This document shows, piece after piece, positions 17,070-26,260 of a stretch of DNA of 64,000 nt (within the stretch, counting starts at the first letter, position 1; the number at the start of each line of letters is the position of its first letter). The position numbers were made by a program, and so were the translations under genes. Under the pieces are notes generated by a model. It did no database searches, was not told where the DNA came from, and saw only the letters and a program-made list of their open reading frames with translations. The stretch is from JBBRYW01 sp038237235 (GTDB lineage Bacteria; Actinomycetota; Thermoleophilia; Gaiellales; Gaiellaceae): positions 1 through 64,000 of the forward strand of contig JBBRYW010000002.1 in assembly GCA_038237235.1 (NCBI GenBank), written 5' to 3'.

Positions 17070-17356
17070 GCCGGCGGCACCCGGAAGAAGCCTCCCTCAC
17101 GCTCGGGCGCAGTCGAGAGAGCCTCGTCGAGGGCGAGCGACGGCCGAGGATCGTCCTCCCCCCAGACGTTCGATACGGCGAGCGGATGTGAAGTCGGCTC
17201 AACGTCGGAGAGGTCAAGCTCGGCCACCTTCCCCACGGCCTCGAGGATCGCGTTCAGCTCCTCCCCGAAGCGCTCCGCCTCTTCGTCGGTGAGAGCCAGA
17301 CGCGCCAGCCGCGCCACGTGAAGCACGTCATCCCTCGTGATCGGCACTTGCATCAC
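17066..17356 (-). CDS. gatC: Aspartyl/glutamyl-tRNA amidotransferase subunit C
   Basis: A 96-residue GatC that clamps GatA to GatB. It has the typical DDVLHVARLARLALTDEEAERF start, an ILEAVGKVAELDLSDVEPTSHPL middle and the FFRVPPA tail. First gene of the operon, overlapping gatA by four bases. A strong hairpin at 17374-17396 separates it from the cold-shock gene upstream. Confidence 0.93.
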   Translation of the reverse strand: MMQVPITRDDVLHVARLARLALTDEEAERFGEELNAILEAVGKVAELDLSDVEPTSHPLAVSNVWGEDDPRPSLALDEALSTAPEREGGFFRVPPA

Positions 17357-17373
17357 ATCCTTCCAGAAGCGAA

Positions 17374-17396
17374 GCGGGCCCCTGTCCGGGGCCCGC
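17374..17396 (-). terminator. Rho-independent-like hairpin after the cold-shock gene
   Basis: A perfect 9-bp stem (GCGGGCCCC / GGGGCCCGC) with a five-base loop lies 24 bases after the csp stop and 18 bases before gatC. It is placed to end csp transcription before the gat operon. Confidence 0.75.
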
Positions 17397-17419
17397 GGTG
17401 CAGTTGGTGCGAACTCGTT

Positions 17420-17620
17420 CTAGATCGGTTGAACGTTCGCCGCCTGCAGGCCCTTGTCGCCCTGCACGATCTCGAACTCGACGCGCTGCCCCTCGGTCAG
17501 AGAGCGGTAGCCCTCGGCCGTGATGGCGGAATAGTGGACGAAGACGTCCTCCGCTCCCTCGCGCTCGATGAAGCCGAATCCCTTGTCGTTTGAAAACCAC
17601 TTGACGGTGCCCTGAGCCAC
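17420..17620 (-). CDS. Cold-shock domain protein
   Basis: A 66-residue single OB-fold RNA/ssDNA chaperone. RNP1 (KGFGFIE) and RNP2 (VFVHYSAI) motifs are intact after the start VAQGTVKWFSNDKG. The GTG at 17620 is chosen because it gives the canonical N-terminus and has a GGGAG ribosome-binding site eight bases upstream. It has its own terminator and is probably monocistronic. Confidence 0.95.
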   Translation of the reverse strand: MAQGTVKWFSNDKGFGFIEREGAEDVFVHYSAITAEGYRSLTEGQRVEFEIVQGDKGLQAANVQPI

Positions 17621-17700
17621 CAAAATCTCCCTTCGCTTGCAAAAACACGACGGCCCGGGCACCGAGCCGCCGACCCTGCATACAGCGCGCGAATGCTATC

Positions 17701-18552
17701 TCACCGGCTTGGGAAGGCAAGCAAGCCGCGCCGGTAGCGCGCCGCCTGCAGGGTGCTGCGGAGCAACATCGCGATCGTCATCGGGCCGACGCCACCCGGG
17801 ACGGGCGTGAGGAAGGCCGCTCGCTCGGAGATTCCCTCGCCGACGTCGCCGACGAGACCGGCGCCGGTGCGCGTCAGGCCGACGTCGACGACCGCCGCTC
17901 CCTTCTTGACCATTCCGGCCGTGATCAGTCCCGGGTGCCCGACCCCGGCCACGAGGATGTCGGCGGCGAGCGTGTGCTGATCGAGATCGCGCGTACGCGA
18001 GTGGCAGACCGTGACCGTCGCGTTCGCATGCAGGAGAAGCATCGCCATCGGCTTTCCCACGATCGCGCTGCGTCCCACGACGACAGCGCGTGCACCCCCC
18101 ACCGGGATGCGGTACTCCTCGAGGAGGCGCATGACGCCGAGCGGCGTCGCGCCGACGTGTGTCGGGCGCCCTAGGTAGAGCTGGCCTGCGTTGAGCGGAT
18201 GGAGGCCATCGACGTCCTTCACCGGCTCGATCGACCGCATCACCTCGTCCTCGTCGATCTGCGGCGGCAGGGGAGTCTGCACGAGTACGCCGTCGACCGA
18301 GTCGTCTCGGTTCAGCTCCGCGACGAGCTCGAGCACCTGCTCCTGGGAGGTGTCCGCGCCCAGTCGCTTGTCGAGCGGCCCGATGCCGACTTCCTCGGCT
18401 GCCTCGTGCTTGAGACGGATATAGACCTGCGACGCGGGGTCGTCCCCGACAAGCACCGTCGCTAGCCCCGGGCGACCCAGTTCCTCGACCCGGGCGGCGA
18501 CCTCCCGGCGAATTCGCGCGGCAAGCGCGCGGCCATCCATCAGCGTCGCCAT
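17701..18552 (-). CDS. folD: Methylenetetrahydrofolate dehydrogenase/cyclohydrolase
   Basis: A 283-residue bifunctional enzyme interconverting 5,10-methylene-, methenyl- and 10-formyl-tetrahydrofolate. Motifs: VYIRLKHEAAEEVGI with the catalytic lysine, VQTPLPPQID, the DVDGLHPLNAG loop, VVGRSAIVGKPMAMLL and TPVPGGVGPMTIAML. The start is ATG at 18552 (MATLMDG) or a second ATG four codons later. It is divergent from the ferritin-like gene. Confidence 0.94.
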   Translation of the reverse strand: MATLMDGRALAARIRREVAARVEELGRPGLATVLVGDDPASQVYIRLKHEAAEEVGIGPLDKRLGADTSQEQVLELVAELNRDDSVDGVLVQTPLPPQIDEDEVMRSIEPVKDVDGLHPLNAGQLYLGRPTHVGATPLGVMRLLEEYRIPVGGARAVVVGRSAIVGKPMAMLLLHANATVTVCHSRTRDLDQHTLAADILVAGVGHPGLITAGMVKKGAAVVDVGLTRTGAGLVGDVGEGISERAAFLTPVPGGVGPMTIAMLLRSTLQAARYRRGLLAFPSR

Positions 18553-18581
18553 GGTGCGCGAAACGTTAGCCTCTTGCTGCG

Positions 18582-19403
18582 ATGGAGACGGAGGAGCTCG
18601 CGAAGGCGCCGGCCGGAGCCGCCGAGGAAGGCGGCGCCTTTGCCGCCGTGCTGCGCTACTACGAGCTGGCGAAGCGGGCCGAGTGGCAGGTTCGAGATCT
18701 CCCCTGGGGCGAGATTCCACCGCTCCCGGAGTCGACCGGCTCGCCGCAGAAGGTCGCCCGCCGCGGGGACATCTGGCGGTCGGTGATGACGCAGCAGCTC
18801 CAGGCCGACGAGCTCGCCGTCGAGATGGCGACGCAGCTGTTCGCGGTCGCGCCCGACCCCGAGGCGAGGCTCTACTACACGACGATGGTGCAGGACGAGG
18901 CACGCCACACGGAAGCGTGGCTGAAGCTAGCTGCCGAGACGGGCGGCACGGGAGAGCGCGACCCGCACCTCGACCGGCTCGCGCACATGACGCTCGAGGC
19001 GGACACGCTCGAGGAGAAGGTCCTCGTGATGCAGGTTTTCTACGAGCGGCTGATCATTCCGCGCTTCCGGATGATCGCCCGCAGCTCGCCCGGGACGGTG
19101 CTCGAGGATCTCTGCAACCGACTCACTGTGGACGATGGGATTCACCACCGCGCCGGCATGGCCTATGAGCGCGTCCTGCTCGCAAGAGCCGACAAGCGGA
19201 CGAAGGTGCGACTCGTCGAGGCCGCCAACCGGATGCTCCCGGTCTTCGTGCAACACGCGCTGTGGCGCCCGAAGGCGCGCGAGGTGATCGGCCGGCTGAT
19301 GCGTGAGACGGACATCCGGATGCTCCACGAGGACATCGAGACCGGCGTCCGCAACGCACAGGCGCTCGGCCTCGACGTGAGCGAGATCAGCCTCAGCTTC
19401 TGA
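18582..19403 (+). CDS. Ferritin-like di-iron protein
   Basis: A 273-residue helical protein with a ferritin-like di-iron pattern. Glutamate in QQLQADELAVEMATQLF and the E-x-x-H of VQDEARHTEAW form the first half-site; VFYERLIIPRF and VDDGIHHRAGMAYE form the second. This resembles R2-type/arylamine-oxygenase-like ferritin-superfamily proteins, so an O2-activating oxidase role is plausible, but the substrate is unknown. It lies 25 bases upstream of an HMG-CoA reductase on the same strand, which may hint at a joint isoprenoid-linked role. Confidence 0.78.
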   Translation: METEELAKAPAGAAEEGGAFAAVLRYYELAKRAEWQVRDLPWGEIPPLPESTGSPQKVARRGDIWRSVMTQQLQADELAVEMATQLFAVAPDPEARLYYTTMVQDEARHTEAWLKLAAETGGTGERDPHLDRLAHMTLEADTLEEKVLVMQVFYERLIIPRFRMIARSSPGTVLEDLCNRLTVDDGIHHRAGMAYERVLLARADKRTKVRLVEAANRMLPVFVQHALWRPKAREVIGRLMRETDIRMLHEDIETGVRNAQALGLDVSEISLSF

Positions 19404-19428
19404 GCGCGAGCGGCAAGGGCAGACCGCA

Positions 19429-20646
19429 ATGGAGCTTCGCCGCTGGCCCCGCAAGAACGACGCCGCCTCGGTTCGGGCGCGGCAGGACGCGCTCCGCGAA
19501 CTGACCGCGGACGGCGAGGTCTTCGGCCACGACCTCGAGCCGTTCGCGCGTGCGACCGAGATCGTCACCGGCGTCGCCGTCGTTCCGGTCGCCGTCGTTC
19601 CGCTGCAGGTCGAGCTCGGCGACTACGAGCTGTCCGAGCCCGAGGGAGCTGTCGTCGAGCGCGGCCGCGCGTCCGAGAGCGTCTACGTGCCGCTCGCCAA
19701 CACTGAGGGCGGCCTCTCGCTCTCGGCGTACCGCGGCGCGCGAGCCGCGGAGGAATCAGGGGGCTTCCGCACGTACGTGCTGGCGGATCGGATGACGCGC
19801 GCCTGCGCCTTCCTCTTCGCAGATGCCGCAGAAAGCACGGCATTCTCGATCTGGATCGAGGCGCAAGTCGGCGAGATGCAACACTGGCTCCAGGCCGCGT
19901 CGATGGAGGGTCTGTCGAGGCACGCCAGGCTGCGCGAGATCGAGACGCACGTGGTCGGTCCTATGTGCCACGTGATGTACGCCTTCACGACCGGCGACGC
20001 GGTCGGGCTGAACATGGTGACGCGCAACGCCTACGCGCTGAACCACGGCTTCGTGGCGGAGCGAAGCCCGGTCGAGCCACGCCGCTCGATGCTCGAGGGG
20101 AACATGGGCGGCGACAAGAAGCCGTCCCACCGCTACTTCGAGCGAGGCGGTCACGGCAAAACGGTGATCGCGGAGGCGATCCTGACCGCGGAGGCCGTCC
20201 GCCGCGTGCTCTCCACGTCGATCGACGACCTGCTCGAGCTCGCCTTCATCGGCACGCATGGAGCCGTCGCCTCCGGCATGCAGTCGGTCGCGTTCACCCC
20301 CGCCACGGCGATCGCCGCGATCTTCACCGCCACGGGCCAGGACATCGGGATGGTCGGGACGAGCTCAATGGCACACGGCACTGCGTACGCGGTCGAGGGC
20401 CGTCTGCACGTCGCGATCCGCCTGCCGGGGCTCGAGGTCGCGACGATCGGCGGCGGCACGACGCTGCCCTACGCGCGCTCCTGGCTGGCGCTGATGGGCT
20501 GCGCCGGAGCGGGGAACGTCTACCGTTTCGCCCAGATCGTCGCGGCGGCCGCGCTGTCGCTCGAGATCTCCGCCTCGGCCGCGATGGCATCGGCCGGCTC
20601 GCGCGAGTTCTTCAGGGCGCACCACACGCTGGGCGGCCTGCGGTAG
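19429..20646 (+). CDS. Hydroxymethylglutaryl-CoA reductase
   Basis: A 405-residue HMG-CoA reductase, the enzyme making mevalonate. Family motifs are GDAVGLNMVTRNAY (NAD(P)-binding region), GNMGGDKKPSHRYF with the catalytic lysine, TATGQDIGMVGTSSMAHG and LEVATIGGGTTLPYA. The N-terminus lacks membrane spans, so it is soluble. A bacterial HMGR next to a di-iron oxidase is unusual because most actinobacteria use the MEP route. No other mevalonate gene is in the window, so the pathway context is unknown. Histidines near the end (RAHHTLGG) may replace the classical catalytic histidine. Confidence 0.85.
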   Translation: MELRRWPRKNDAASVRARQDALRELTADGEVFGHDLEPFARATEIVTGVAVVPVAVVPLQVELGDYELSEPEGAVVERGRASESVYVPLANTEGGLSLSAYRGARAAEESGGFRTYVLADRMTRACAFLFADAAESTAFSIWIEAQVGEMQHWLQAASMEGLSRHARLREIETHVVGPMCHVMYAFTTGDAVGLNMVTRNAYALNHGFVAERSPVEPRRSMLEGNMGGDKKPSHRYFERGGHGKTVIAEAILTAEAVRRVLSTSIDDLLELAFIGTHGAVASGMQSVAFTPATAIAAIFTATGQDIGMVGTSSMAHGTAYAVEGRLHVAIRLPGLEVATIGGGTTLPYARSWLALMGCAGAGNVYRFAQIVAAAALSLEISASAAMASAGSREFFRAHHTLGGLR

Positions 20647-21085
20647 CCCGGGCAGAGTTCAGGCTCGGGGCGTTCGCCGTCATCTTCGACGACTACGGGC
20701 GAGTGCTCTTATGCCGTCGACCCGATCTGGGGATCTGGAATCTCCCGGGCGGCGGCGTAGAGAGCGGAGAGACGCCCTGGGAGGCAGTCGTTCGGGAGGG
20801 GAAGGAGGAGGTCGGGCTCGAGGTCCGAGTCGAGCGGCTCGTCGGCGTGTACGCGAAACCGAACGCCGGCGAGGTCGTCTTCTCGTTCGGCTGCCGGATC
20901 GTCGGCGGCTCGCTCTCGTTGACCGAGGAGGCCGATGCGATCGAGTCGTCACGAGCGCTCTCCCGCTGCGGACTGCCCCCAAGCACGCCGAGCGGATCCA
21001 CGGCGCCGTCACGGGCGCTCTCCCGCTGCTCAAGGAGCAACTCGGCCCGCCGTCGCGCACGCTGGTCGAACGGGGCCGCCTGTGA
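20643..21085 (+). pseudogene. NUDIX hydrolase, frameshifted
   Basis: The first part (FAVIFDDYGRVLLCRR, GGGVESGETPWEAVVREGKEEVGLEV) is a complete Nudix box REx2EE with the upstream glycine. Near 20945-20970 the frame is lost: the expected end (TAPKHAERIHGAVTGALPLL, then KEQLG) is encoded in another frame up to 21085. A 22-base near-repeat (GTCACG[A/G]GCGCTCTCCCGCTGC) at 20948 and 21008 brackets the break. No ATG/GTG/TTG precedes the first strand. Either a true pseudogene or an assembly error; ADP-ribose-type substrates are only a guess. Confidence 0.7.
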
Positions 21086-21241
21086 CGAACCCCGCTCGCA
21101 TTCCGTCCTAGCACGACCCGTCTTGCGTGTCCCGCTCGACCATTCCCTCGTAGACCCCGCAAGGCGAAGCCGCCGGCCGGCGGCTCGCCGGCACCTGAGC
21201 CGGTGCCTGGCCGGAAGAGCTGCTCGCGTAGCATCCAGTCG

Positions 21242-22489
21242 ATGACCGGGCGACGGCTAATGCAGGGTCTCATCGTCGCGGCGGCGGGGGCGATCGTGCT
21301 CGGCGCCGGCGGCGCGGCACGCGGAGCCTTCCCGGGCCAGAACGGGAGGATCGCGTACGTCATGGAGGTCGATGCCAACTGGGACGTCTACGTCATGAAC
21401 GCCGACGGCAGCGGGCGGCGCCGGCTCACAAGCGAGCGCCTCGCCGACCTTTCCCCCTCGTGGTCCCCGGACGGCAGCAGGATCGCTTTCCGCAGTGACC
21501 GGGCCGGGAACCCGGAGATCTTCGTCATGAACCCCGACGGGACGCACGTCGTGCGCCTGACGCATCGCAGCCTGGCCGACTCGCGGCCGACGTGGTCGCC
21601 GGACGGCGCCCGCATCGCCTACCAGCGGGGCACACTCGGAGGCACGGGGCTCGATCCTCGACGCACGGACGTGGCCGTGATGAACGCCGACGGAACATCC
21701 CAGCGAGTGCTGACGAAGGGCCCGTACGACAACGTCAACCCGAGCTGGTCGCCGGACGGACGCCAGATCGTCTTCCGCACGAACCGGGACGGTGACTGGG
21801 AGATCTACCGCATGCGCGCCGACGGCACTCAGGTTCGCCGGCTGACAAGCTCGAAGTCCTTCGACACGCAGCCGAGCTGGTCGCCCGACGGAGCGAGGAT
21901 CGCCTTCGCGAGCGACCGCGGCGAGAGTCGCGATTTCGATATCTACGTCATGAACACGAACGGAGGCGAAATTCGGCGCGTGACGACCGACCCGGGAGCA
22001 GACATCGAGCCCACCTGGTCCCCGAGCAGCGACCGGATCGCCTTCACGAGCGACCGGGGGGGCGCTGTCGACATTTACTCAACGGATCTGGCCGGTGGCG
22101 ACGTCCGGCAGCTGACGCGCGGGGGCAGCGGCCTGAACCGCACCGCCGACTGGCAGACCTACTGCACGAGGCGCGGAACGGCGCATGGGGACGTGATCCG
22201 CGGCACGCCGGGCCGTGACGTCATCTGCGGCCTCGGCGGCAACGATACGATCGACGGGCTGGGCGGAAACGACATCATCTTCGGCGGCGACGGCGCCGAC
22301 CGCCTTTCCGGCGGCGCCGGAAACGACATCCTGACGGGACAGGCAGGTGCCGATCGGCTCTACGGCGGGCCAGGCGCAGACCTCGTCTCGGCTACGGACG
22401 GCCGGCGGGGAAACGACCTGGCGAACGGCGGCCCCGGGCGCGACAACTGCGTCGCCGACCCGCGCGATCGCAAAATCGGCTGCCCGTAG
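21242..22489 (+). CDS. Exported PD40 beta-propeller protein with RTX calcium-binding tail
   Basis: A 415-residue exported protein. The ATG at 21242 precedes a signal-peptide-like helix (GLIVAAAGAIVLGAGGAARG). Residues ~45-310 hold TolB-like PD40 blades, five of them marked by WSPDGSRIAF or close variants. The last ~90 residues are hemolysin-type calcium-binding nonapeptides (GLGGNDTIDGLGGNDIIFGG and similar). Such RTX parallel beta-rolls fold on extracellular calcium. It is probably a secreted scaffold or binding protein; no enzyme motif is seen. It is convergent with the metalloprotease-like gene. Confidence 0.85.
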   Translation: MTGRRLMQGLIVAAAGAIVLGAGGAARGAFPGQNGRIAYVMEVDANWDVYVMNADGSGRRRLTSERLADLSPSWSPDGSRIAFRSDRAGNPEIFVMNPDGTHVVRLTHRSLADSRPTWSPDGARIAYQRGTLGGTGLDPRRTDVAVMNADGTSQRVLTKGPYDNVNPSWSPDGRQIVFRTNRDGDWEIYRMRADGTQVRRLTSSKSFDTQPSWSPDGARIAFASDRGESRDFDIYVMNTNGGEIRRVTTDPGADIEPTWSPSSDRIAFTSDRGGAVDIYSTDLAGGDVRQLTRGGSGLNRTADWQTYCTRRGTAHGDVIRGTPGRDVICGLGGNDTIDGLGGNDIIFGGDGADRLSGGAGNDILTGQAGADRLYGGPGADLVSATDGRRGNDLANGGPGRDNCVADPRDRKIGCP

Positions 22490-22518
22490 GCGGACCGGGC
22501 GAGGCTTGGAGTGCGGGT

Positions 22519-24033
22519 CTACTTGGTGACGCGGGCCTGGTAGTCGAAGCGGCGGTTGTCGTCGATGGGCGTGCCCTCACACGAGAGGCGCGTGCGGCTT
22601 CGGCAGTGAAAGCGCTGGCTCGCGTTGGTCAGGACGAGGATCACCTTGGAGACGGCCCCCCGCCCGAACGGCACGCTCACCGTCGCGTTTCCGCCGACGT
22701 CGAGCTGCAGCCGCTTGGCATCGAGCTTCCCCGAGCGCTCGAAGGTCAGGAGCGTGGCTTCCGAGCCCTCGGTCACCGGCGGCAAGTCGAGGGTGACCGC
22801 CAGAGTCGCGTTCGTCTTGAGCCCCGCCCCCGGGACGAGGGCGACGTGCCGATTGGTCAGGTGGTCGAGCGTGAGCTTCTGCGGCCCCGTCTGCATGCGC
22901 TGCGCGGAGAGGGCGAAGGTACGGTCGAGCGGCGAGGCGGGGTAGTTCGCGCCCTCCTGATAGAACGAGCGCGGGGCTGAATTGACTACGCCGAAGGCGG
23001 CGAAAGCGGCACGGAGGCTCGACCCCTTCTCCCGGGCGACAGCGTCGGCCGCTGACAGCGAGTACAGGTCGGGCGCGCCGGCGCTCGCGTCGGCGAACTC
23101 CCACACGCGCCGGATCACCGTGGGATCGCGCGGCTTCTCAGCCGGCGAGAACAACTCCTCGAAGAAGCGCCAGAAGATCCAGGCGCCATACTGGTACAGC
23201 TTGCCGGGGGTGTAGTAGTCGACGGGAACTTCCGGATGGACGAGCGGACTGTCGAGCAGGTAGGCGTAGCCCTCGTTGATCGAGTTGTAGACCTCGTCCT
23301 CCATCCAGACCGCCGTGCCCTCGAGCAGCCAGGTGTCGTCCGTGAAGTCGTATCCGAACTGGACCGCGTGGAAGAACTCGTGCGCGACCGTCAGCTCCAG
23401 CTCGACCTTGCCCCCGTAGGAAGGCGGGCCGACCTGCGCGAGCGAGTAGTCGTTGTCGAGCACGCAGTAGCCCGACGAGTCGAACGTCTGGGTGAACGGC
23501 TCCGGCGCGCAGTAGCCCAGAACGTCGTTGGCGATGTCCTTGAGGTAGACGTCCAGGCGGCCGTCAGGCCCGTGGTCGGGAACGGCGAGGTCGGACTTCG
23601 GAGGTCGGAAGCCGAACTCGACGATCTCCTTCTGCCAGACCTCCTGCAGCACCGCCATCGTCGTCTCCACCCAATCGGGCCTCCCGTTCCCGTTCGCGTC
23701 GCGCGGGGGCGGCGCGTCCGGGCCCTTGGAATCCCAGTGCAGGCAGACGACGGTGCACCAGACCTGGTCGGTGAGCCCGGGGCGCGCCAGCAGAGCGCTC
23801 GCCCGCCGCGCGTCTCCCGCCGACAGCTCGCGGCGGTACTCGGCGAGGTCGCGCAGTGCGAGCGTGGCGTCTCGCCCGTTCGCATGCGGCGCGAACGCAG
23901 CGCGGGCGGCTGAGAGGGCGTGCGCCGCGCGGGCGGAGCTCGCCCGCGTGCCGGTCGCACCGGCCGAGCCCGCAGCGCAGAGCGCGAGAGCGCAAACGAG
24001 GATCGGCGCGACCCGAGCGAGGAGCATGCGCAC
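22519..24033 (-). CDS. Exported metalloprotease-like protein (MXAN_6640 type)
   Basis: A 504-residue exported protein with signal peptide (VAPILVCALALCAAGSAGA). The zinc-metallopeptidase helix HEFFHAVQFGYDF supplies the HExxH signature, and a downstream WMEDEVYN segment could provide further ligands. Flanking sequence (DVYLKDI, GYCAPE, YCVLDNDYS) resembles the MXAN_6640-family putative metalloproteases. The C-terminal ~130 residues are beta-rich and may be an accessory domain. Substrate unknown. Confidence 0.82.
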   Translation of the reverse strand: MRMLLARVAPILVCALALCAAGSAGATGTRASSARAAHALSAARAAFAPHANGRDATLALRDLAEYRRELSAGDARRASALLARPGLTDQVWCTVVCLHWDSKGPDAPPPRDANGNGRPDWVETTMAVLQEVWQKEIVEFGFRPPKSDLAVPDHGPDGRLDVYLKDIANDVLGYCAPEPFTQTFDSSGYCVLDNDYSLAQVGPPSYGGKVELELTVAHEFFHAVQFGYDFTDDTWLLEGTAVWMEDEVYNSINEGYAYLLDSPLVHPEVPVDYYTPGKLYQYGAWIFWRFFEELFSPAEKPRDPTVIRRVWEFADASAGAPDLYSLSAADAVAREKGSSLRAAFAAFGVVNSAPRSFYQEGANYPASPLDRTFALSAQRMQTGPQKLTLDHLTNRHVALVPGAGLKTNATLAVTLDLPPVTEGSEATLLTFERSGKLDAKRLQLDVGGNATVSVPFGRGAVSKVILVLTNASQRFHCRSRTRLSCEGTPIDDNRRFDYQARVTK

Positions 24034-24094
24034 GGATCGAGGATAGCGGCCCCCCGAAGAGACCAGCCTCGCGCGTCCGGGTAAGCTCGCCGGC

Positions 24095-25225
24095 GTGCCG
24101 AGTGCGCTCGTCGTCGGGGCCGGGGTGTTCGGTGTCTCCCTGGCGCACCGCCTCGCACTGAGAGGGTGGAACGTCGACCTTGTCGACCGCTATCCGCCCG
24201 GCCACGTTCGCGCCGCCTCCGGCGGCGAATCCCGGCTGATCCGATACGGGCACGGCACCGACGAGTGGTACACGCGGTCGGCTTGGCGCGCCCGTCAGCT
24301 GTGGCGTGAGATCGAGCAGCAGGCCGGGGTCGAGCTGCTCGTGCAAGTTGGAATGTTGTGGTTCGCCCACGCCGAGAACGGCTGGGAGGCCGAGAGCGAG
24401 CGCGTGCTGCGGCAGCAGCGCATCCCGGTCGAGCGGCTCCCGCCGGATGCTGCCCGCGGCTTCTTTCCGGACGTTAGCGCGGAGGATCTTTCCTTCGTGC
24501 TGCACGAGCCGGAGGCCGGAGTGCTCCGCGCCCGCGAGGCGGTCAGGGCCACGTACCGGCTCGCGCTCGCTGCCGGGGTCAGTTTCATTCCGGGTGGTGC
24601 AGAGCCGGCCGGCTCCGACGCGCTCGTTGACGGTCGGCGGCGCTCGGCCGACCTGATCGTCTGGGCGTGCGGCGCGTGGCTGCCCAGCCTGTACCCGAAC
24701 CTGGTCTCGATCCGCGTCACCAAGCAGGATGTCTTCTTTTTCGGCGCGCCGATCGCATGGGAGACGCCACCTCGGCCGGCGTGGGTCGACTACGACGCCG
24801 CCTTCTACGGCCTCGGCGACCTCGACGGTCGCGGGGTCAAGGCGGCGCATGACCTGGAGGGGCCCGACTTCGATCCGGAGGCGGAGCCGCGAGTCGCGTC
24901 GGCTGCAGGCGAGAGCGCCGCTCGCGGCTACCTCGAGGGCCGCTTCCCCTCGCTGGCCGGGACCCCGCTCATCGGCTCGCGCACCTGTCCGTACGCGCTC
25001 ACGCCCGACACCCATTTCCTGCTCGCCCCGCACCCCGAGCACGACCGCGTGTGGCTCTTCGGCGGCGGCTCGGGCCATGGGTTCAAGCACGGGCCAGCGC
25101 TCGCGGAGTATGCCGCCGACGTGCTCGAGGGCTCGCAGCCGCTCGAGCCGCGCTTCGCCCTAGGCCCGAGAGCCCTGGGCCGGAGTCTCCGGACGGCGGG
25201 GATCAGCTCTTCGCCTCACGATTGA
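24095..25225 (+). CDS. Sarcosine-oxidase-like FAD-dependent oxidoreductase
   Basis: A 376-residue DAO-family flavoprotein. It opens with the dinucleotide motif VVGAGVFGVSLAHRLALRG and the acidic end of the second strand (VDLVDRY), followed by GGESRLIRYGHG. The C-terminal SRTCPYALTPDTHFLL places a cysteine where monomeric sarcosine oxidase binds FAD covalently, and LFGGGSGHGFKHGP closes the FAD site. It probably oxidises a secondary or N-methyl amine; the substrate is not defined. GTG start. Divergent from the metalloprotease-like gene. Confidence 0.88.
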   Translation: MPSALVVGAGVFGVSLAHRLALRGWNVDLVDRYPPGHVRAASGGESRLIRYGHGTDEWYTRSAWRARQLWREIEQQAGVELLVQVGMLWFAHAENGWEAESERVLRQQRIPVERLPPDAARGFFPDVSAEDLSFVLHEPEAGVLRAREAVRATYRLALAAGVSFIPGGAEPAGSDALVDGRRRSADLIVWACGAWLPSLYPNLVSIRVTKQDVFFFGAPIAWETPPRPAWVDYDAAFYGLGDLDGRGVKAAHDLEGPDFDPEAEPRVASAAGESAARGYLEGRFPSLAGTPLIGSRTCPYALTPDTHFLLAPHPEHDRVWLFGGGSGHGFKHGPALAEYAADVLEGSQPLEPRFALGPRALGRSLRTAGISSSPHD

Positions 25226-25255
25226 CGCGGCGCGGGCGCGGGTAAGAAAGCGGCC

Positions 25256-25456
25256 ATGATCGGAACACGAATCGGGCTTGCCGCGACCGGCCACGGCTGG
25301 CGCGAGAAGGCGGCCGACTGGCTTACTGACCCACTCGCGCGGCAACTCCCGCTGTCGGCCGAGCAGGTGAGAGCGCTTCTCGGTCTGCTCTTCGTCGCCA
25401 GCTCGGCTACCTACCTTGCGCGCACCGCGCGACGAGCAAGCAGAGGGAAGGCGTAG
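25256..25456 (+). CDS. Small protein with one membrane helix
   Basis: A 66-residue open frame starting at an ATG 30 bases after the flavoprotein gene. It has a C-terminal hydrophobic stretch (ALLGLLFVASSATYLA) and basic tail. No family recognised; codon position and spacing make it plausible. It ends at the 3' edge of the opposite-strand tRNA-Cys. Confidence 0.45.
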   Translation: MIGTRIGLAATGHGWREKAADWLTDPLARQLPLSAEQVRALLGLLFVASSATYLARTARRASRGKA

Positions 25457-25527
25457 AGGCGCGGACCGGAGTCGAACCGGTGTGCGAGGCTTTGCAGGCC
25501 TCTGCCTAACCACTCGGCCACCGCGCC
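25457..25527 (-). tRNA. tRNA-Cys (GCA)
   Basis: The minus strand folds as a full cloverleaf: acceptor GGCGCGG/CCGCGCC, anticodon stem GAGGC/GCCTC around the loop CTGCAAA (anticodon GCA), T-arm CCGGTTCGACTCCGG, and U as discriminator base, the identity element of tRNA-Cys. The CCA end is not encoded. Confidence 0.93.
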
Positions 25528-25580
25528 GTCGAGCCCCGTCATCGTATCGGCGGGCCCCGTACGCCCTCGCCTCGGGCCCG

Positions 25581-26260
25581 TCACGCTCGGCGCACACGTA
25601 CATCCCCGGCCGCGACGTCGATCAGGCCGACTGCGAGGATGACCGATGCGGCTTCGAGCGGCGCGCGGGCGCCCAGGCCGGAGACGGCGAATCCCGCTCC
25701 GAGGGAGCCGGCTCCGATTCCGAGCGCCTCGGCAGTCGTGACCCAGGTCATGGCCTCGACTCCCGCGTCCGGCGCCACCCCGTCGATCAACTCGAAGAGG
25801 GAGATCGTCGCTGGCCCGAAGCCGGCGCCCGCGAGCAGCGCGGCTCCCGCGAGGAGCAGGAGCGGCGGCGCGAGCGGAACCACGGTGAGGCCCCCGACGA
25901 GCCCGGCCGATGCAAGCCGGTAGCGTCGCCACGGGCTTGCCTCCACTCCCGCCGCGCGAAGAGCACGGCGCTCGCCGCGCTACCGAGCCCGAAGGCGCCG
26001 AGCAGGACGCCGCTCAGCCCACGAGCCTCGTTCGCAATCGCCTCCGCCGGCAAACCGACCTCGATCAGGCCGAGCGCGCCCCCGAGTAGAACCGAGAGTC
26101 CGAGCAACTCGCGAAAGAGACGGCGGCGCAGCAGCGCAGGCGCCGGCTGGTCCTCCCGCCTCGCGGGAGCGACGACTACCCTGCTCGCGCTCACGGCGGG
26201 CCTCCTCGTTCTCGCGGTGCACGGCATTCGCCCGCGCCTCTCCAGATCTCGAAGACTCAT
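25581..26260 (-). pseudogene. MFS transporter, C-terminal half only, frameshifted
   Basis: Two frames together encode the last six helices of a major facilitator permease: LFRELLGLSVLLGGALGLIE and GVLLGAFGLGSAASAVLFARRE, then after a one-base loss near 25941, ASPWRRYRLASAGLVGG and the remaining helices. The N-terminal six helices are absent. An ATG at 26260 overlaps the stop of the phosphotransferase remnant. It is a truncated relic, although the single frameshift could be a sequencing error. Confidence 0.7.
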
